Source: Prochlorococcus sp. MIT 0603 (GTDB lineage: Bacteria > Cyanobacteriota > Cyanobacteriia > PCC-6307 > Cyanobiaceae). From it: a DNA stretch of 64,000 nucleotides. Of the stretch, positions 10,305 through 18,990 are shown piece by piece. How positions within the stretch are numbered: position 1 is the stretch's first letter; each line of letters starts with the position of its first letter. The notes under the pieces were generated by a model. It searched no databases and had not been told where the DNA came from. It saw only the letters and a list, made by a program, of their open reading frames with translations. Location: the NCBI RefSeq assembly GCF_000760215.1, contig NZ_JNAW01000001.1, forward strand, positions 248,001 to 312,000. The letters are read 5' to 3'. Position numbers and translations under genes: made by a program.

Positions 10305-11054
10305 ATGCTTGGCAAGACTATTAAAACTTTTCCCACTCTTGTAGAAGGAGTTTTGCAAAAAAGATATAAACGTTTTTTAGCTGATGTGCAATTAGATACA
10401 GGTGAAATCGTTACTGCGCATTGCGCTAATACAGGACCAATGAAAGGAGTTTTGTATCCAGGTGGTCGAGTCAGATTGAGATATGCACCTTCTCCCACTA
10501 GAAAGTTGTCTTGGTCTTGGGAACAAGCTCAGGTTCCCAGTGAAAAAGGTTATTGCTGGGTTGGTGTTAACACTTCATTGCCAAATACACTTGTAAGACT
10601 TGCTATTGAATCAGGCTTTTTAAATAAACAGTTGGGAGATATCAAGGAAATTAAAAATGAAGTTGTATATGGTATGGAAAGAAAAAGTCGAATTGACCTG
10701 CTCTTAATTCCAAATTCCAAAAATTTAGATACACGCAAGATCTTTTTGGAAGTTAAAAATACAACTTGGACTAAAGAAAATAAAGCCCTTTTCCCTGACT
10801 CGGTTACAAAAAGAGGGCAAAAACATTTGAAAGAAATGATGAGGGAATTGCCTTCTTCAAGGGCGGTTCTTGTTCCATGTATCAGCAGAAATGATGTAGA
10901 TATATTTGCTCCTGGTGATTCTGCAGATCCATCGTATGGGGATCTTTTTAGACTTGCCTTGTCTAAGGGCGTAGAGGTTTTTCCATGTGCCTTTAACTTC
11001 TATCAAGACCATATAACTTGGGAAGGAGTTAAGCCTTTTGTAACAAACGAGTAA
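10305..11054 (+). CDS. sfsA: SfsA family DNA/RNA nuclease-like protein
   Basis: The product resembles SfsA, a protein named for sugar fermentation stimulation in E. coli, with an N-terminal OB-like region and a PD-(D/E)XK-like core. Diagnostic stretches are HCANTGPMKGVLYPG, YCWVGVNTSLPN and IFLEVKNTTW. I start at ATG 10305 (249 residues, normal length); the open frame extends 18 codons upstream without family similarity. The biological role is poorly known; nucleic-acid binding or cleavage is inferred from the fold. Confidence 0.9.
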   Translation: MLGKTIKTFPTLVEGVLQKRYKRFLADVQLDTGEIVTAHCANTGPMKGVLYPGGRVRLRYAPSPTRKLSWSWEQAQVPSEKGYCWVGVNTSLPNTLVRLAIESGFLNKQLGDIKEIKNEVVYGMERKSRIDLLLIPNSKNLDTRKIFLEVKNTTWTKENKALFPDSVTKRGQKHLKEMMRELPSSRAVLVPCISRNDVDIFAPGDSADPSYGDLFRLALSKGVEVFPCAFNFYQDHITWEGVKPFVTNE

Positions 11055-11070
11055 TTCTTTATGAATTTTT

Positions 11071-11226
11071 TCAGATGATTTTTGTTCGAATAACGAATGC
11101 AAGCAATCCGATAGAAATCAGTGCAAGCAAAGTTCCCAGTATGATCATTGGATTTGATCTTTGAGACTGTCTTGGCTGATCAGGCTTTTTTGTCTTACTA
11201 ATTTTCTTTAAGCTATTTTTATTCAT
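11071..11226 (-). CDS. 51-residue single-span membrane protein
   Basis: An unlisted small gene from ATG 11226 to TGA 11071. The first 25 residues are basic and polar (MNKNSLKKISKTKKPDQPRQ), followed by one strong membrane helix (about residues 27-46, MIILGTLLALISIGLLAFVI) and a short RTKII tail. The lysine-rich front and single span are typical of small membrane proteins, with the N-terminus in the cytoplasm. It fills the gap between sfsA and the ammonium transporter promoter and is transcribed towards sfsA. Function unknown; called from its protein-like pattern only. Confidence 0.6.
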   Translation of the reverse strand: MNKNSLKKISKTKKPDQPRQSQRSNPMIILGTLLALISIGLLAFVIRTKII

Positions 11227-11262
11227 TGATTTTTATTAGAACGGCAATCAATTTTCCATTAT

Positions 11263-11276
11263 GTATTAACGATTAC
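11263..11276 (+). promoter_or_regulatory. NtcA-binding site upstream of the ammonium transporter
   Basis: The sequence GTATTAACGATTAC is a perfect GTA-N8-TAC NtcA box. An AT-rich candidate -10 (TATTTAT, from 11301) lies about 24 bases downstream, close to the 22-base spacing usual for NtcA-activated promoters. The start codon at 11365 is 88 bases beyond the box. NtcA is the global nitrogen regulator of cyanobacteria and commonly activates amt genes when ammonium is low. Confidence 0.8.
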
Positions 11277-11364
11277 CAGAGGGTGAATCTAAATTGCCCA
11301 TATTTATATGCGTAATAGCTGTTTTCTTGAAAATCAGCTCATCTTGCAGAATTTTAATTTTTTT

Positions 11365-12858
11365 ATGACAACTGCTTTGCAATCGCCATCAGGGCGTCGC
11401 ATTGCTCGTCTACAGGAAGCAAGTCTTCTTGATGGACCAATGCTTCTCCTTAATAGCATTCGCGGCTTTAGATCAAATCAGACTCTGACTTGGTTGGCTA
11501 CTGTCCCTTTGGCTCTTATGGGCTTAGGTGTTTTTGGCTTCGCTGCTCGTGCTGAAGTAGGTCTTTCTGATCTGACAGGAGCTCAAGCTGCGACTTTCTT
11601 GGCAGATAACCTTTGGCTATTTATTGCCACCATACTCGTCATATTTATGAATGCTGGCTTCGCAATGGTTGAAGCTGGGATGTGTCGTTCTAAGAATGCT
11701 GTAAACATTCTTGCTAAAAATCTTTTTGTATTTGCGCTTGCTGTAACTGCTTATTGGTTTATTGGCTATTCATTAATGTATGGAGATTCAATAGCTGGCG
11801 GATGGCTTTATTTTAAGGGATTATTCTTTGATCCCGATCCTTCAGGAGCGCTTGCATGTGCAGCTGAAGGAGGAACTGGTTGTCTTGTTCCAGCTGTTGA
11901 CTTTCTTTTTCAAGCTGCATTTGCAGGTACAGCAGCAACTATTGTTTCTGGACTTGTTGCTGAAAGAGTTAAGTTCGGCGAATTTGTAGTTTTTTCATTG
12001 ATATTAACTGCGTTCATCTATCCAATTTCAGGAAGCTGGCAGTGGAATGGAGGTTGGCTTAGTGAATTAGGTTTCATTGATTTCGCAGGCTCTTCAATTG
12101 TTCATTCAGTAGGAGGATGGGCTGGTCTTGTAGGAGCAATGCTTTTAGGACCAAGAATTGGAAAGTTTGTAGATGGTAAAGCTCAAGCAATGCCAGGTCA
12201 TAACATGGCGCTTGCAACACTAGGTGCTCTAATCCTTTGGATAGGTTGGTATGGCTTCAATCCTGGATCAGAGTTAGCTATGGATCAGTATGTTGCTTAT
12301 GTTGCTGTAACAACAACTCTGGCAGCTGCTGGAGGCGCTATTGCAGCCACAGTCATTTCTACCTTGACTTCTGGTAAGCCTGATTTGACTATGATCATTA
12401 ATGGAATTCTTGCAGGTCTTGTAAGTATTACAGCTGGTTGTGGAAACATGACTCTTTCAGGATCTTGGCTTGCAGGATTTGTAGGTGGGGTAATAGTTGT
12501 ATTTGCAGTTTCAGCATTGGATTCATTAGGTATTGATGACCCTGTAGGCGCTTTCTCAGTTCACGGTGTATGTGGAATTTGGGGAACAGTTGTAATTGGT
12601 TTATGGGGAGTTGATGGAATGGATCCAGGAGCAGCAGGAATTGGCTTGCTCAATGGAGGAGGTTTCTCAATCTTGCTTGTTCAGGTAATTGGAGCAGCTG
12701 CTTATGCAATTTGGACAATAGTCACTTGTTTTGTTGCCTGGTCAATTATTGGCCAATTATTTGGTGGCATTCGTGTGAGCGAAGAAGAAGAGACTTTAGG
12801 TCTTGATATTGGTGAGCATGGAATGGAGGCATATCCAGACTTTGCTTCTTCTAATTAG
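11365..12858 (+). CDS. amt1: Ammonium transporter (Amt/MEP/Rh family)
   Basis: A 497-residue membrane protein with a long N-terminal leader and then the Amt core of about 11 helices. The family signatures are present: MNAGFAMVEAGMCRSKNAVN, the pore histidine in HSVGGWAGLVGAMLLG and its twin in FSVHGVCGIWGT. The C-terminus is short and acidic (SEEEETLGLDIGEHGMEAYP). It takes up ammonium, the main nitrogen source of Prochlorococcus. I start at ATG 11365 because the alternative ATG at 11308 lies inside the predicted NtcA promoter. A terminator follows directly. Confidence 0.96.
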   Translation: MTTALQSPSGRRIARLQEASLLDGPMLLLNSIRGFRSNQTLTWLATVPLALMGLGVFGFAARAEVGLSDLTGAQAATFLADNLWLFIATILVIFMNAGFAMVEAGMCRSKNAVNILAKNLFVFALAVTAYWFIGYSLMYGDSIAGGWLYFKGLFFDPDPSGALACAAEGGTGCLVPAVDFLFQAAFAGTAATIVSGLVAERVKFGEFVVFSLILTAFIYPISGSWQWNGGWLSELGFIDFAGSSIVHSVGGWAGLVGAMLLGPRIGKFVDGKAQAMPGHNMALATLGALILWIGWYGFNPGSELAMDQYVAYVAVTTTLAAAGGAIAATVISTLTSGKPDLTMIINGILAGLVSITAGCGNMTLSGSWLAGFVGGVIVVFAVSALDSLGIDDPVGAFSVHGVCGIWGTVVIGLWGVDGMDPGAAGIGLLNGGGFSILLVQVIGAAAYAIWTIVTCFVAWSIIGQLFGGIRVSEEEETLGLDIGEHGMEAYPDFASSN

Positions 12859-12874
12859 ATCGTTTTCTTACAAA

Positions 12875-12900
12875 AACCTGGCTTTATGCCAGGTTTTTTT
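12875..12900 (+). terminator. Rho-independent terminator of the ammonium transporter
   Basis: A perfect 8-bp stem AACCTGGC/GCCAGGTT with loop TTTAT, followed directly by a T run. It begins 16 bases after the amt stop codon, as expected for an intrinsic terminator on the plus strand. Confidence 0.9.
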
Positions 12901-12954
12901 GTGCTTTTTTCTTCTTCCTAATAGAGTCGTATGAATAATGCAGCAAAATAGTTA

Positions 12955-14157
12955 ATGGATACCCAGGCTTTTAAGCGATCGCTGCACCATTCTGATCGTT
13001 ATAACCGAAGAGGCTTTGAGTCTCCAGCAAAAAGGGCTCAGGCTTTAGAAAAAGCTTATCAAAGTAATTTGATTGGCTCAATTCGTGATAATGGATATTT
13101 ATTGGAACATGGACGATTAACAGTCAAACTTGCTGAAGCATTTGGTTTTTGTTGGGGAGTTGAGCGTGCTGTTGCAATGGCCTATGAAACACGACGGCAT
13201 TATCCATATGAAAGTATTTGGATAACTAATGAAATTATTCATAATCCTTCTGTGAATGACCATCTAAGAAATATGAATGTTCGTTTTATCTCTGCTGAGA
13301 AAGGTGTGAAGGACTTTTCTTCAGTAAAGGAAGGAGATGTTGTTATTTTGCCTGCTTTTGGAGCAACAGTTCAGGAGATGAAACTTCTTCATGAGCGTGG
13401 TTGTCATATCATTGACACAACATGTCCATGGGTTTCAAAAGTTTGGCACACAGTAGAGAAACATAAAAAGCATGAATTCACATCTATTATCCACGGAAAG
13501 GTTAAGCATGAAGAGACCTTGGCAACTAGTTCTTTTGCAGGAACATACCTTGTCGTTTTGGATCTTGAAGAAGCGCAATATGTTTCTGAATACATTTTAG
13601 GTAATGGGAATCGAGATGATTTTTTAAGAAAGTTTTCCAAGGCTTCTTCTAAAGACTTTGATCCAGATAGAGATCTTCATCGATTGGGGGTTGCTAATCA
13701 GACAACCATGCTTAAGAGTGAAACGGAAGAAATCGGAAGACTTTTTGAAAAAACTATGTTGAGTAAATATGGACCTGCAGAATTGAATGAGCATTTTCTA
13801 GCTTTCAACACTATTTGCGATGCTACAGAAGAAAGACAAGATGCAATGTTCTCCTTAGTTGATGAAAAGCTTGATTTATTAGTGGTTATCGGTGGTTTTA
13901 ACTCTTCTAATACCACTCATCTTCAGGAAATTTCACTTTCTAAGGGGATACGCTCGTTTCACATAGATACGCCTGAAAGAATTGGAGAAGAGGATAATAC
14001 AATTACTCATAAGCCCTTAGGAGATGATTTGAAAGTGGAATCTAATTTCTTGCCAGCTGGAAACATTAATGTTGGAATCACTTCAGGAGCTTCTACTCCA
14101 GACAGAATTGTTGAGCATGTGATTCAAAAACTTATCAATCTCAGTGAGAAAGAATAA
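12955..14157 (+). CDS. ispH: 4-hydroxy-3-methylbut-2-enyl diphosphate reductase IspH
   Basis: The last enzyme of the MEP pathway, making isopentenyl and dimethylallyl diphosphate for carotenoids, phytol and quinones. The three Fe-S cysteines appear in [22 protein letters not shown] and [11 protein letters not shown]. At 400 residues it is the long cyanobacterial/plastid form, with an extra N-terminal extension before the first cysteine compared with E. coli IspH (about 316). It needs reduced ferredoxin in phototrophs (family knowledge). It stands alone after the amt terminator. Confidence 0.96.
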   Translation: MDTQAFKRSLHHSDRYNRRGFESPAKRAQALEKAYQSNLIGSIRDNGYLLEHGRLTVKLAEAFGFCWGVERAVAMAYETRRHYPYESIWITNEIIHNPSVNDHLRNMNVRFISAEKGVKDFSSVKEGDVVILPAFGATVQEMKLLHERGCHIIDTTCPWVSKVWHTVEKHKKHEFTSIIHGKVKHEETLATSSFAGTYLVVLDLEEAQYVSEYILGNGNRDDFLRKFSKASSKDFDPDRDLHRLGVANQTTMLKSETEEIGRLFEKTMLSKYGPAELNEHFLAFNTICDATEERQDAMFSLVDEKLDLLVVIGGFNSSNTTHLQEISLSKGIRSFHIDTPERIGEEDNTITHKPLGDDLKVESNFLPAGNINVGITSGASTPDRIVEHVIQKLINLSEKE

Positions 14158-14306
14158 TTTTATAAGACTTATTGCTTTTTGATATGCAATCAGACAATTT
14201 ATAGAGTTGTGATTTATTTGATTTAACTTTCTTATCTCATCTCATCAAAACAAATTTCTAACGCAATACCTGATCAACAACTAATATGTAGGTCTAATGC
14301 ATAAAG

Positions 14307-14867
14307 ATGATGATTGACTCAGGTAGTAATTCTCAATCAGCGGGTTCTTCTTCATCTAACCAGCCTCAGAAGGTTGAAGTTGTTGTTGCAAGTCCTACCG
14401 AAGGGGACGTAAATATTTTAGGAGAGCTAGCAATATTTCTTCTTAGAGTGGTCTTCAGTTTATTTATGATTCATCATGGCCTTGAGAAATTACAAGACCC
14501 TCAGGGCTTCGCGGAATTTGTAGTGGGTAAATATTTTGCTTTTCTTCCTGGCGATCCCATTATATGGACTTTTGCAGCAGGAGTAACTCAGATTTTGTGT
14601 CCAATAGGCCTAGCCTTGGGTGTCTTGTCAAGACTTTGTGCACTAGGCCTGCTGAATACAATGCTGTTTGCGGTTTATTTTCACCTTGTTGATACAGGTT
14701 TAGAAGGATTTCCCTTTGCTGTAGTAGAAGCCCATAATTATGCTTTTGAGTTGTCTGCAATTTATGCTGGGATATCATTGTACTTTTTGTTTGCCGGACC
14801 AGGCAGATTGGCTATTTTTAAAAAGAAGAATAAAGTAACTTATTATCCTAAAGGAAATAAAAACTAG
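14307..14867 (+). CDS. DoxX family membrane protein
   Basis: A 186-residue protein with a Ser/Gln-rich soluble N-terminus (about 35 residues) followed by four predicted membrane helices. The DoxX-like motif FSLFMIHHGLEKLQDPQGFA lies at the first helix, and a basic tail (KKKNKVTYYPKGNKN) ends it. DoxX-family proteins are linked to quinone or thiosulfate redox chemistry in some organisms, but no specific role can be assigned here. Two adjacent ATG codons (14307 and 14310) are equally possible starts. It converges on purH. Confidence 0.8.
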   Translation: MMIDSGSNSQSAGSSSSNQPQKVEVVVASPTEGDVNILGELAIFLLRVVFSLFMIHHGLEKLQDPQGFAEFVVGKYFAFLPGDPIIWTFAAGVTQILCPIGLALGVLSRLCALGLLNTMLFAVYFHLVDTGLEGFPFAVVEAHNYAFELSAIYAGISLYFLFAGPGRLAIFKKKNKVTYYPKGNKN

Positions 14868-14904
14868 TTTTGAATTAATAACTTTTTCAGGGAAATTTCA
14901 ATTT

Positions 14905-16461
14905 CTAATGTAAGAAATGTCTTTGACCAGTAAATATCATTGAGATGTTTAATTCATTACAAGCTTTTATAGATGAATCATCTCTAATGCTTCCTCCAGG
15001 TTGAATAATAGCAGCAATACCATGTGTAGCTGCTATTCGAACTGTGTCATCAAAAGGGAAAAAGCCATCACTGGCCAATACTGCTTGATTTGCTTTGTCT
15101 CCAGCTGCTGCTAGAGCTATCTTTGCAGCACCAACTCTGTTCATTTGTCCAGCACCTATACCAATAGTTTGACCTGAACAAGCAATAGCTATTGCATTGG
15201 ATCTGACATGTCTTACTACTTTCCAAGCAAATTCTAAATCTTCCTTTTGCATAGAGTTTGGTTGTGTGTTTGTTACGACCTTCCAGTCGTTACTATTTAT
15301 TGAAATATCGTCACTTTCTTGAATGATTAGGCCCCCAAGAATGCTTCGAATACTTACTCTTTGAGCTTGATTTATAAAGCTTTTATTGAGTTGAATAACT
15401 CTTAGGTTTTTTTTCTTTGAAAGGACTGATTTTGCTTCATCGTCGAAGTCTGGAGCGACCACACATTCTAGGAAAAGATTTTGTATTTGATTTGCTGCTT
15501 CTAAGTTTACGGAACTATTAAGTGCAATTATTCCACCAAAGGCACTGATTGGGTCTGCGTCAAGACTTTTTTTTAATGCTATAGATATAGAATCACCTAT
15601 CGCAACACCGCATGGGTTGGTATGTTTAATAACTACAGAAGCATTTTTAAATGAGGGATTATTAATAGCTTGCCCATATTCAAACTCTCTTATTGTTGAG
15701 ATAGCAGCTTCTAAATCTAAAAGATTATTTGTACTAAGTTCTTTGCCTTGTAATTGTTTTGCGCCTCCCCATCCCAGATTGCTTGAGCTATACCATGATG
15801 CTTTTTGATGAGGGTTCTCTCCATATCTTAAGGTTTGTTTGAGAGGGATTGCTTCGAGCCATTCTGATGCTTCCTTTGAAGATTGTTTTCTCATCCATCT
15901 ACTAATAGCAATGTCATAACTTGCTGTATGTTCATAAGCTTCTAGGGCAAGTTCTTTTCGCATATCTAAGGAGACTTCTCCTTCGCTCAATACTTTTAGG
16001 AAGGGCTCATATTGGTTTGGACTAGTAAGGACTATTACAGAATCATGATTTTTTGCAGCCGCCCTAACCATTGTTGGCCCACCAATATCAATGTTTTCAA
16101 TGGCTTCTTCCCAGGACACAGAAGGATTGGCAATGGTTTCTTTAAATGGGTATAGATTCACAATGACTAAATCAATATTATTGATCCCATGCTTTAGAAG
16201 ATCACTTTGATGAGATTCATCATTTCTTTTTGCGAGTATTCCCCCATGAACTTTTGGGTGAAGCGTTTTAACTCTTCCTCCTAGGATCTCTTGAGCACCT
16301 GTGTAATCGGATATTCGAACAACAGGAATAAACTCTTTCTCAAGTGCCTTGGCAGTCCCGCCACTGGAAATAATTGTGAAGCCATGATCATTGCTTAGCT
16401 TTTTAGCTAATGGAATTAATCCTTGCTTGTTTGAAACGCTTAATAATGCAATTGGTGGCAT
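14905..16461 (-). CDS. purH: Bifunctional AICAR transformylase / IMP cyclohydrolase PurH
   Basis: Catalyses the last two steps of IMP synthesis. The N-terminal MGS-like cyclohydrolase domain shows [12 protein letters not shown] and [17 protein letters not shown]; the C-terminal transformylase domain shows [15 protein letters not shown] with the catalytic Lys-His pair. I start at ATG 16461 (518 residues, [12 protein letters not shown]), where family similarity begins; the frame is open 8 codons further. It is divergent from the esterase gene, with 58 bases between the starts. Confidence 0.97.
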   Translation of the reverse strand: MPPIALLSVSNKQGLIPLAKKLSNDHGFTIISSGGTAKALEKEFIPVVRISDYTGAQEILGGRVKTLHPKVHGGILAKRNDESHQSDLLKHGINNIDLVIVNLYPFKETIANPSVSWEEAIENIDIGGPTMVRAAAKNHDSVIVLTSPNQYEPFLKVLSEGEVSLDMRKELALEAYEHTASYDIAISRWMRKQSSKEASEWLEAIPLKQTLRYGENPHQKASWYSSSNLGWGGAKQLQGKELSTNNLLDLEAAISTIREFEYGQAINNPSFKNASVVIKHTNPCGVAIGDSISIALKKSLDADPISAFGGIIALNSSVNLEAANQIQNLFLECVVAPDFDDEAKSVLSKKKNLRVIQLNKSFINQAQRVSIRSILGGLIIQESDDISINSNDWKVVTNTQPNSMQKEDLEFAWKVVRHVRSNAIAIACSGQTIGIGAGQMNRVGAAKIALAAAGDKANQAVLASDGFFPFDDTVRIAATHGIAAIIQPGGSIRDDSSIKACNELNISMIFTGQRHFLH

Positions 16462-16519
16462 AAGAAAAAAATAAAGGCATCTCAAGAGTTAACTTACGCA
16501 TCATGATGCAATTTGATTG

Positions 16520-17152
16520 ATGGAAGAGGAACTCTTTTGTTTTCCTTCTAAAACAGCTAGCCATCGATTGGTCTTGCTGCATGGATGGGGAGCTGATGCT
16601 GAAGATTTACTTCCTTTAGGTCAAAGTTTGGTTGAATCTCTTCAAACAAGTATTGAATTAATTGCTCTTCGTGCTCCAGACCCACACCCTGAAGGTGTTG
16701 GAAGACAATGGTATGGTCTTTTCCCTCCAGATTGGAATGAAGCCGGAAAAGCTATTAGCGAACTTTATATTCGACTTAAAAAGCTAGATTCAACTCAAAT
16801 CAGTTTAAGAAAAACTATTTTAATGGGATTTTCTCAAGGAGGGGCTATGGCTATTGCAACAGGTGCAAAACTTCCTTTGGCTGGATTAATTGCTTGTAGT
16901 GCATATCCTCATCCTGATTTTATGCCGCCTTCAAACTTACCTCCAGTTTTAATAACACATGGAATTCAAGATCCTGTTGTGCCTATCAATGCATCAAAAA
17001 ATCTTTTTGAATTATTAGAGAGAAAAAACAGTAAAATTGAACTTGAAATTTTTGATGGAGTTCATGAAATCCCACAAGAAATAAATCTCAGGATTCAGCT
17101 TTTTATAGAAAAATGCTTTGAGAATTCTATAGAGAAAGAAATACTTGCCTAA
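16520..17152 (+). CDS. Alpha/beta hydrolase, carboxylesterase/phospholipase type
   Basis: A 210-residue protein of the Abhydrolase_2 (acyl-protein thioesterase-like) family. The nucleophile serine is in MGFSQGGAMA, the acid in HGIQDPVVPI and the histidine in DGVHEIPQE. The oxyanion-loop segment LLHGWGADAEDL follows the family pattern. The substrate is unknown; short-chain esters or lysophospholipids are usual. I use ATG 16520; TTG 16517 just before it is possible. Its stop codon overlaps that of the convergent DUF3155 gene. Confidence 0.87.
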   Translation: MEEELFCFPSKTASHRLVLLHGWGADAEDLLPLGQSLVESLQTSIELIALRAPDPHPEGVGRQWYGLFPPDWNEAGKAISELYIRLKKLDSTQISLRKTILMGFSQGGAMAIATGAKLPLAGLIACSAYPHPDFMPPSNLPPVLITHGIQDPVVPINASKNLFELLERKNSKIELEIFDGVHEIPQEINLRIQLFIEKCFENSIEKEILA

Positions 17153-17517
17153 ACAAAAGCATATTCATACTCTTCAATTTCTTCCCAATCATCTGCAGTA
17201 AGTTCTAAGCCTTCAAACATATTATGTTCTCCTACTGCTTCAACAATTGTTCTTAAAGAAGGAAAAAGAAAATGGTTTTCTTCGGCATATTGAGCACTAA
17301 ATAATCCTTTTTCACCCCAAAAGAATCTATCTGTAGTGTGCTCGTTCCTACGGACATTAACCACTGCAGGTGCATTGATAGTGGTTTCTGCTATGTAGCG
17401 TCTAGCGGCTGTTACTGGTTTGTATTCCCCAGTTTCCAGATGAAAAGTTGGAACATGAGCCATAACTCTTTGCCCAGCCAATCGTCTGCGACTAATCCTC
17501 TTGCGCTTTTTTGACAT
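17149..17517 (-). CDS. Cyanobacterial DUF3155 protein
   Basis: A 122-residue protein with a very basic N-terminus (MSKKRKRISRRRLAGQRVMA) and an acidic C-terminus (DDWEEIEEYEYAFV). The central part contains RRYIAETTINAPAVVNVRRN and RFFWGEKGLF. It fits DUF3155, a family confined to cyanobacteria with no known function; the basic head suggests nucleic-acid contact, which is inference. Its 3' end overlaps the esterase stop codon by 4 bases (CTAA gives stops on both strands). Confidence 0.82.
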   Translation of the reverse strand: MSKKRKRISRRRLAGQRVMAHVPTFHLETGEYKPVTAARRYIAETTINAPAVVNVRRNEHTTDRFFWGEKGLFSAQYAEENHFLFPSLRTIVEAVGEHNMFEGLELTADDWEEIEEYEYAFV

Positions 17518-17575
17518 GAGAAAACCTTTGAGGAAGTAAGAAAATGAATTAAGATTGAACAGCTAAAAACCAATT

Positions 17576-17627
17576 AAAAATTCGCCAGCTAAATTAAAAA
17601 TTTGGCAAATTTAATTGGCGGATTTTT
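17576..17627 (-). terminator. Long hairpin in the 17518-17868 gap
   Basis: Bases 17576-17595 pair with 17608-17627: 20 positions with one mismatch and two G-T pairs, around a 12-base loop. On the minus strand the stem is followed by GGCGAATTTTTAATTGG, i.e. a T tract, and on the plus strand by TTTTTT, so it could terminate in either direction. It lies upstream of DUF3155 and 57 bases after the stop of the proposed 48-residue minus-strand gene, whose transcript it would end. The rest of this 351-base stretch holds only that small reading frame. Confidence 0.55.
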
Positions 17628-17684
17628 TAATAAAAGCTTTTTCAAAACTCAGTTGAAAAAAACTCAAATCAAATTAGCCAGACT

Positions 17685-17831
17685 TTACTCAGGGGACCCA
17701 TCAACCTCTGATATAGCCTTGTTAGCAAGTGTTTGTGTGACTGTTGTGATAAGACCTTCTAAGTATGCTTTTACAAAGCAACTAAAATGGCCCTTAGATA
17801 TCTTAATACTTTTTTCTGATTTTTCAAGCAC
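17685..17831 (-). CDS. Possible 48-residue protein
   Basis: A minus-strand frame from GTG 17831 to TAA 17685, reading VLEKSEKSIKISKGHFSCFV and then a helical, Thr/Ala-rich second half ending SEVDGSPE. The composition looks protein-like: amphipathic, few rare residues and no low-complexity stretch. A terminator-like hairpin follows. There is no ATG and the ribosome site (AAGAAAG) is weak. A plus-strand frame across the same bases (17602-17856) has a poorer composition and starts inside the hairpin. Function unknown. Confidence 0.35.
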   Translation of the reverse strand: MLEKSEKSIKISKGHFSCFVKAYLEGLITTVTQTLANKAISEVDGSPE

Positions 17832-17868
17832 TTTCTTTTGGCGCTGTGTATTTTAAGATTGAAAAATA

Positions 17869-18990
17869 ATGATGAAATTTTCAGATAGGTTTCTCAGTCT
17901 TGTTGATGAGCAGTTGAGTGGTTTCGAATCAGACGCGGAGCTTGAGACTGTTGTAGCTTATGTTGCTCAAGCCAATCAGCAAGATGCACCTACTTTGGAA
18001 GTTGTTGGACAAAGGCCAAAACAGATCCAAAAAAAATTAGCTCCGATTGAAAATGATCCAGATTTGCGAGTTCCTTCATCTAATAGGCGGTGGTATCCCT
18101 TACAGGAAGGATCGGATTTATTAGGTGTGCTTCGGGCTGAAAGATTTCCTACAGATAGACAATGGCCTGATTCTCTGGATCAAAGATTGCAGATAAGTGC
18201 TTCTATCCTGGGAAATTATTTGAGCTTGGAGCTTGATCGCGAAAAACTTCTAAATGAATTAAGTGAGCAAAAAGATCAAATTGGTGTTTTGGTTCATCAA
18301 TTGAGAAACCCTCTGGCTGCTTTGAGGACTTATGCTCAACTCCTTTTGCGTAAATTGGGCCCCGATAGCAAACAGCGAAGTCTAGTAGAGGGATTGCTCA
18401 GTGAGCAGCAACAGGTAGATAAGTATTTATTAGCATTGGATGAAATCTCCCGGCCTAAGCTGGCCCCTCAGCCTGCTGCTCCAGCAAGATTACTTTTACC
18501 ACCTTTAATCCAGACTGAAGAGCCTTTAGATCTTATGCAATTATTAGATCCATTGATTGACCGTGCTAAAGCGACTGCGAAGTTGCAAGGCAGGAAATGG
18601 CAGGGACCAGAGAAATTACCTTCCTGGATCCAAAAAACACGACCTGCTTCTGAAGGTGTGATTGCTGAAATAGTTGCCAATCTTTTAGAAAATGCATTTA
18701 GGTATGCTTCGAAATCGTCGGAAATTGGCATTTGTATTAATGAACAAGGAATTTCTGTTTGGGATGCTGGAATCCCTATACCTATAGATGAAAGAGAGGA
18801 AATATTTAATACTGGTTTTAGAAGTCAAAAAAGCAAAGGTTTCAAAGGTTCAGGCTTAGGCTTAAGTTTGGGTAGGAAGCTTGCGCGGCAATTTGGTGGA
18901 GATTTAACCTTAAGTGTTTCCCCTTCTGAATTTGATGATGCTCTCCCTAAAGAAGGTAATGCATTTTTAATTAGTTTGCCGGCAAAATGA
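17869..18990 (+). CDS. Two-component sensor histidine kinase (Hik2/CSK-like)
   Basis: A soluble 373-residue kinase. Residues 1-130 form a GAF-like sensory part without membrane helices. The H box LVHQLRNPLAALRTYAQLLL carries His143, and a HATPase domain follows with the N box NLLENAFRYA (about 271-280), a G1-like box VWDAGIPIP and the G2 box GSGLGLSLG. The HQLRNPL..LRTYAQLLL pattern resembles cyanobacterial Hik2 and plant chloroplast sensor kinase, which respond to redox or salt; this match is from memory. No response regulator is adjacent. Its 3' end overlaps cobS by 20 bases. Confidence 0.83.
   Translation: MMKFSDRFLSLVDEQLSGFESDAELETVVAYVAQANQQDAPTLEVVGQRPKQIQKKLAPIENDPDLRVPSSNRRWYPLQEGSDLLGVLRAERFPTDRQWPDSLDQRLQISASILGNYLSLELDREKLLNELSEQKDQIGVLVHQLRNPLAALRTYAQLLLRKLGPDSKQRSLVEGLLSEQQQVDKYLLALDEISRPKLAPQPAAPARLLLPPLIQTEEPLDLMQLLDPLIDRAKATAKLQGRKWQGPEKLPSWIQKTRPASEGVIAEIVANLLENAFRYASKSSEIGICINEQGISVWDAGIPIPIDEREEIFNTGFRSQKSKGFKGSGLGLSLGRKLARQFGGDLTLSVSPSEFDDALPKEGNAFLISLPAK

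Noticed and set aside
17602-17856. Plus-strand frame of 84 codons in the kinase upstream region
   Set aside because: It starts with TTG inside the long hairpin, has a poor composition and lies opposite a better minus-strand frame.
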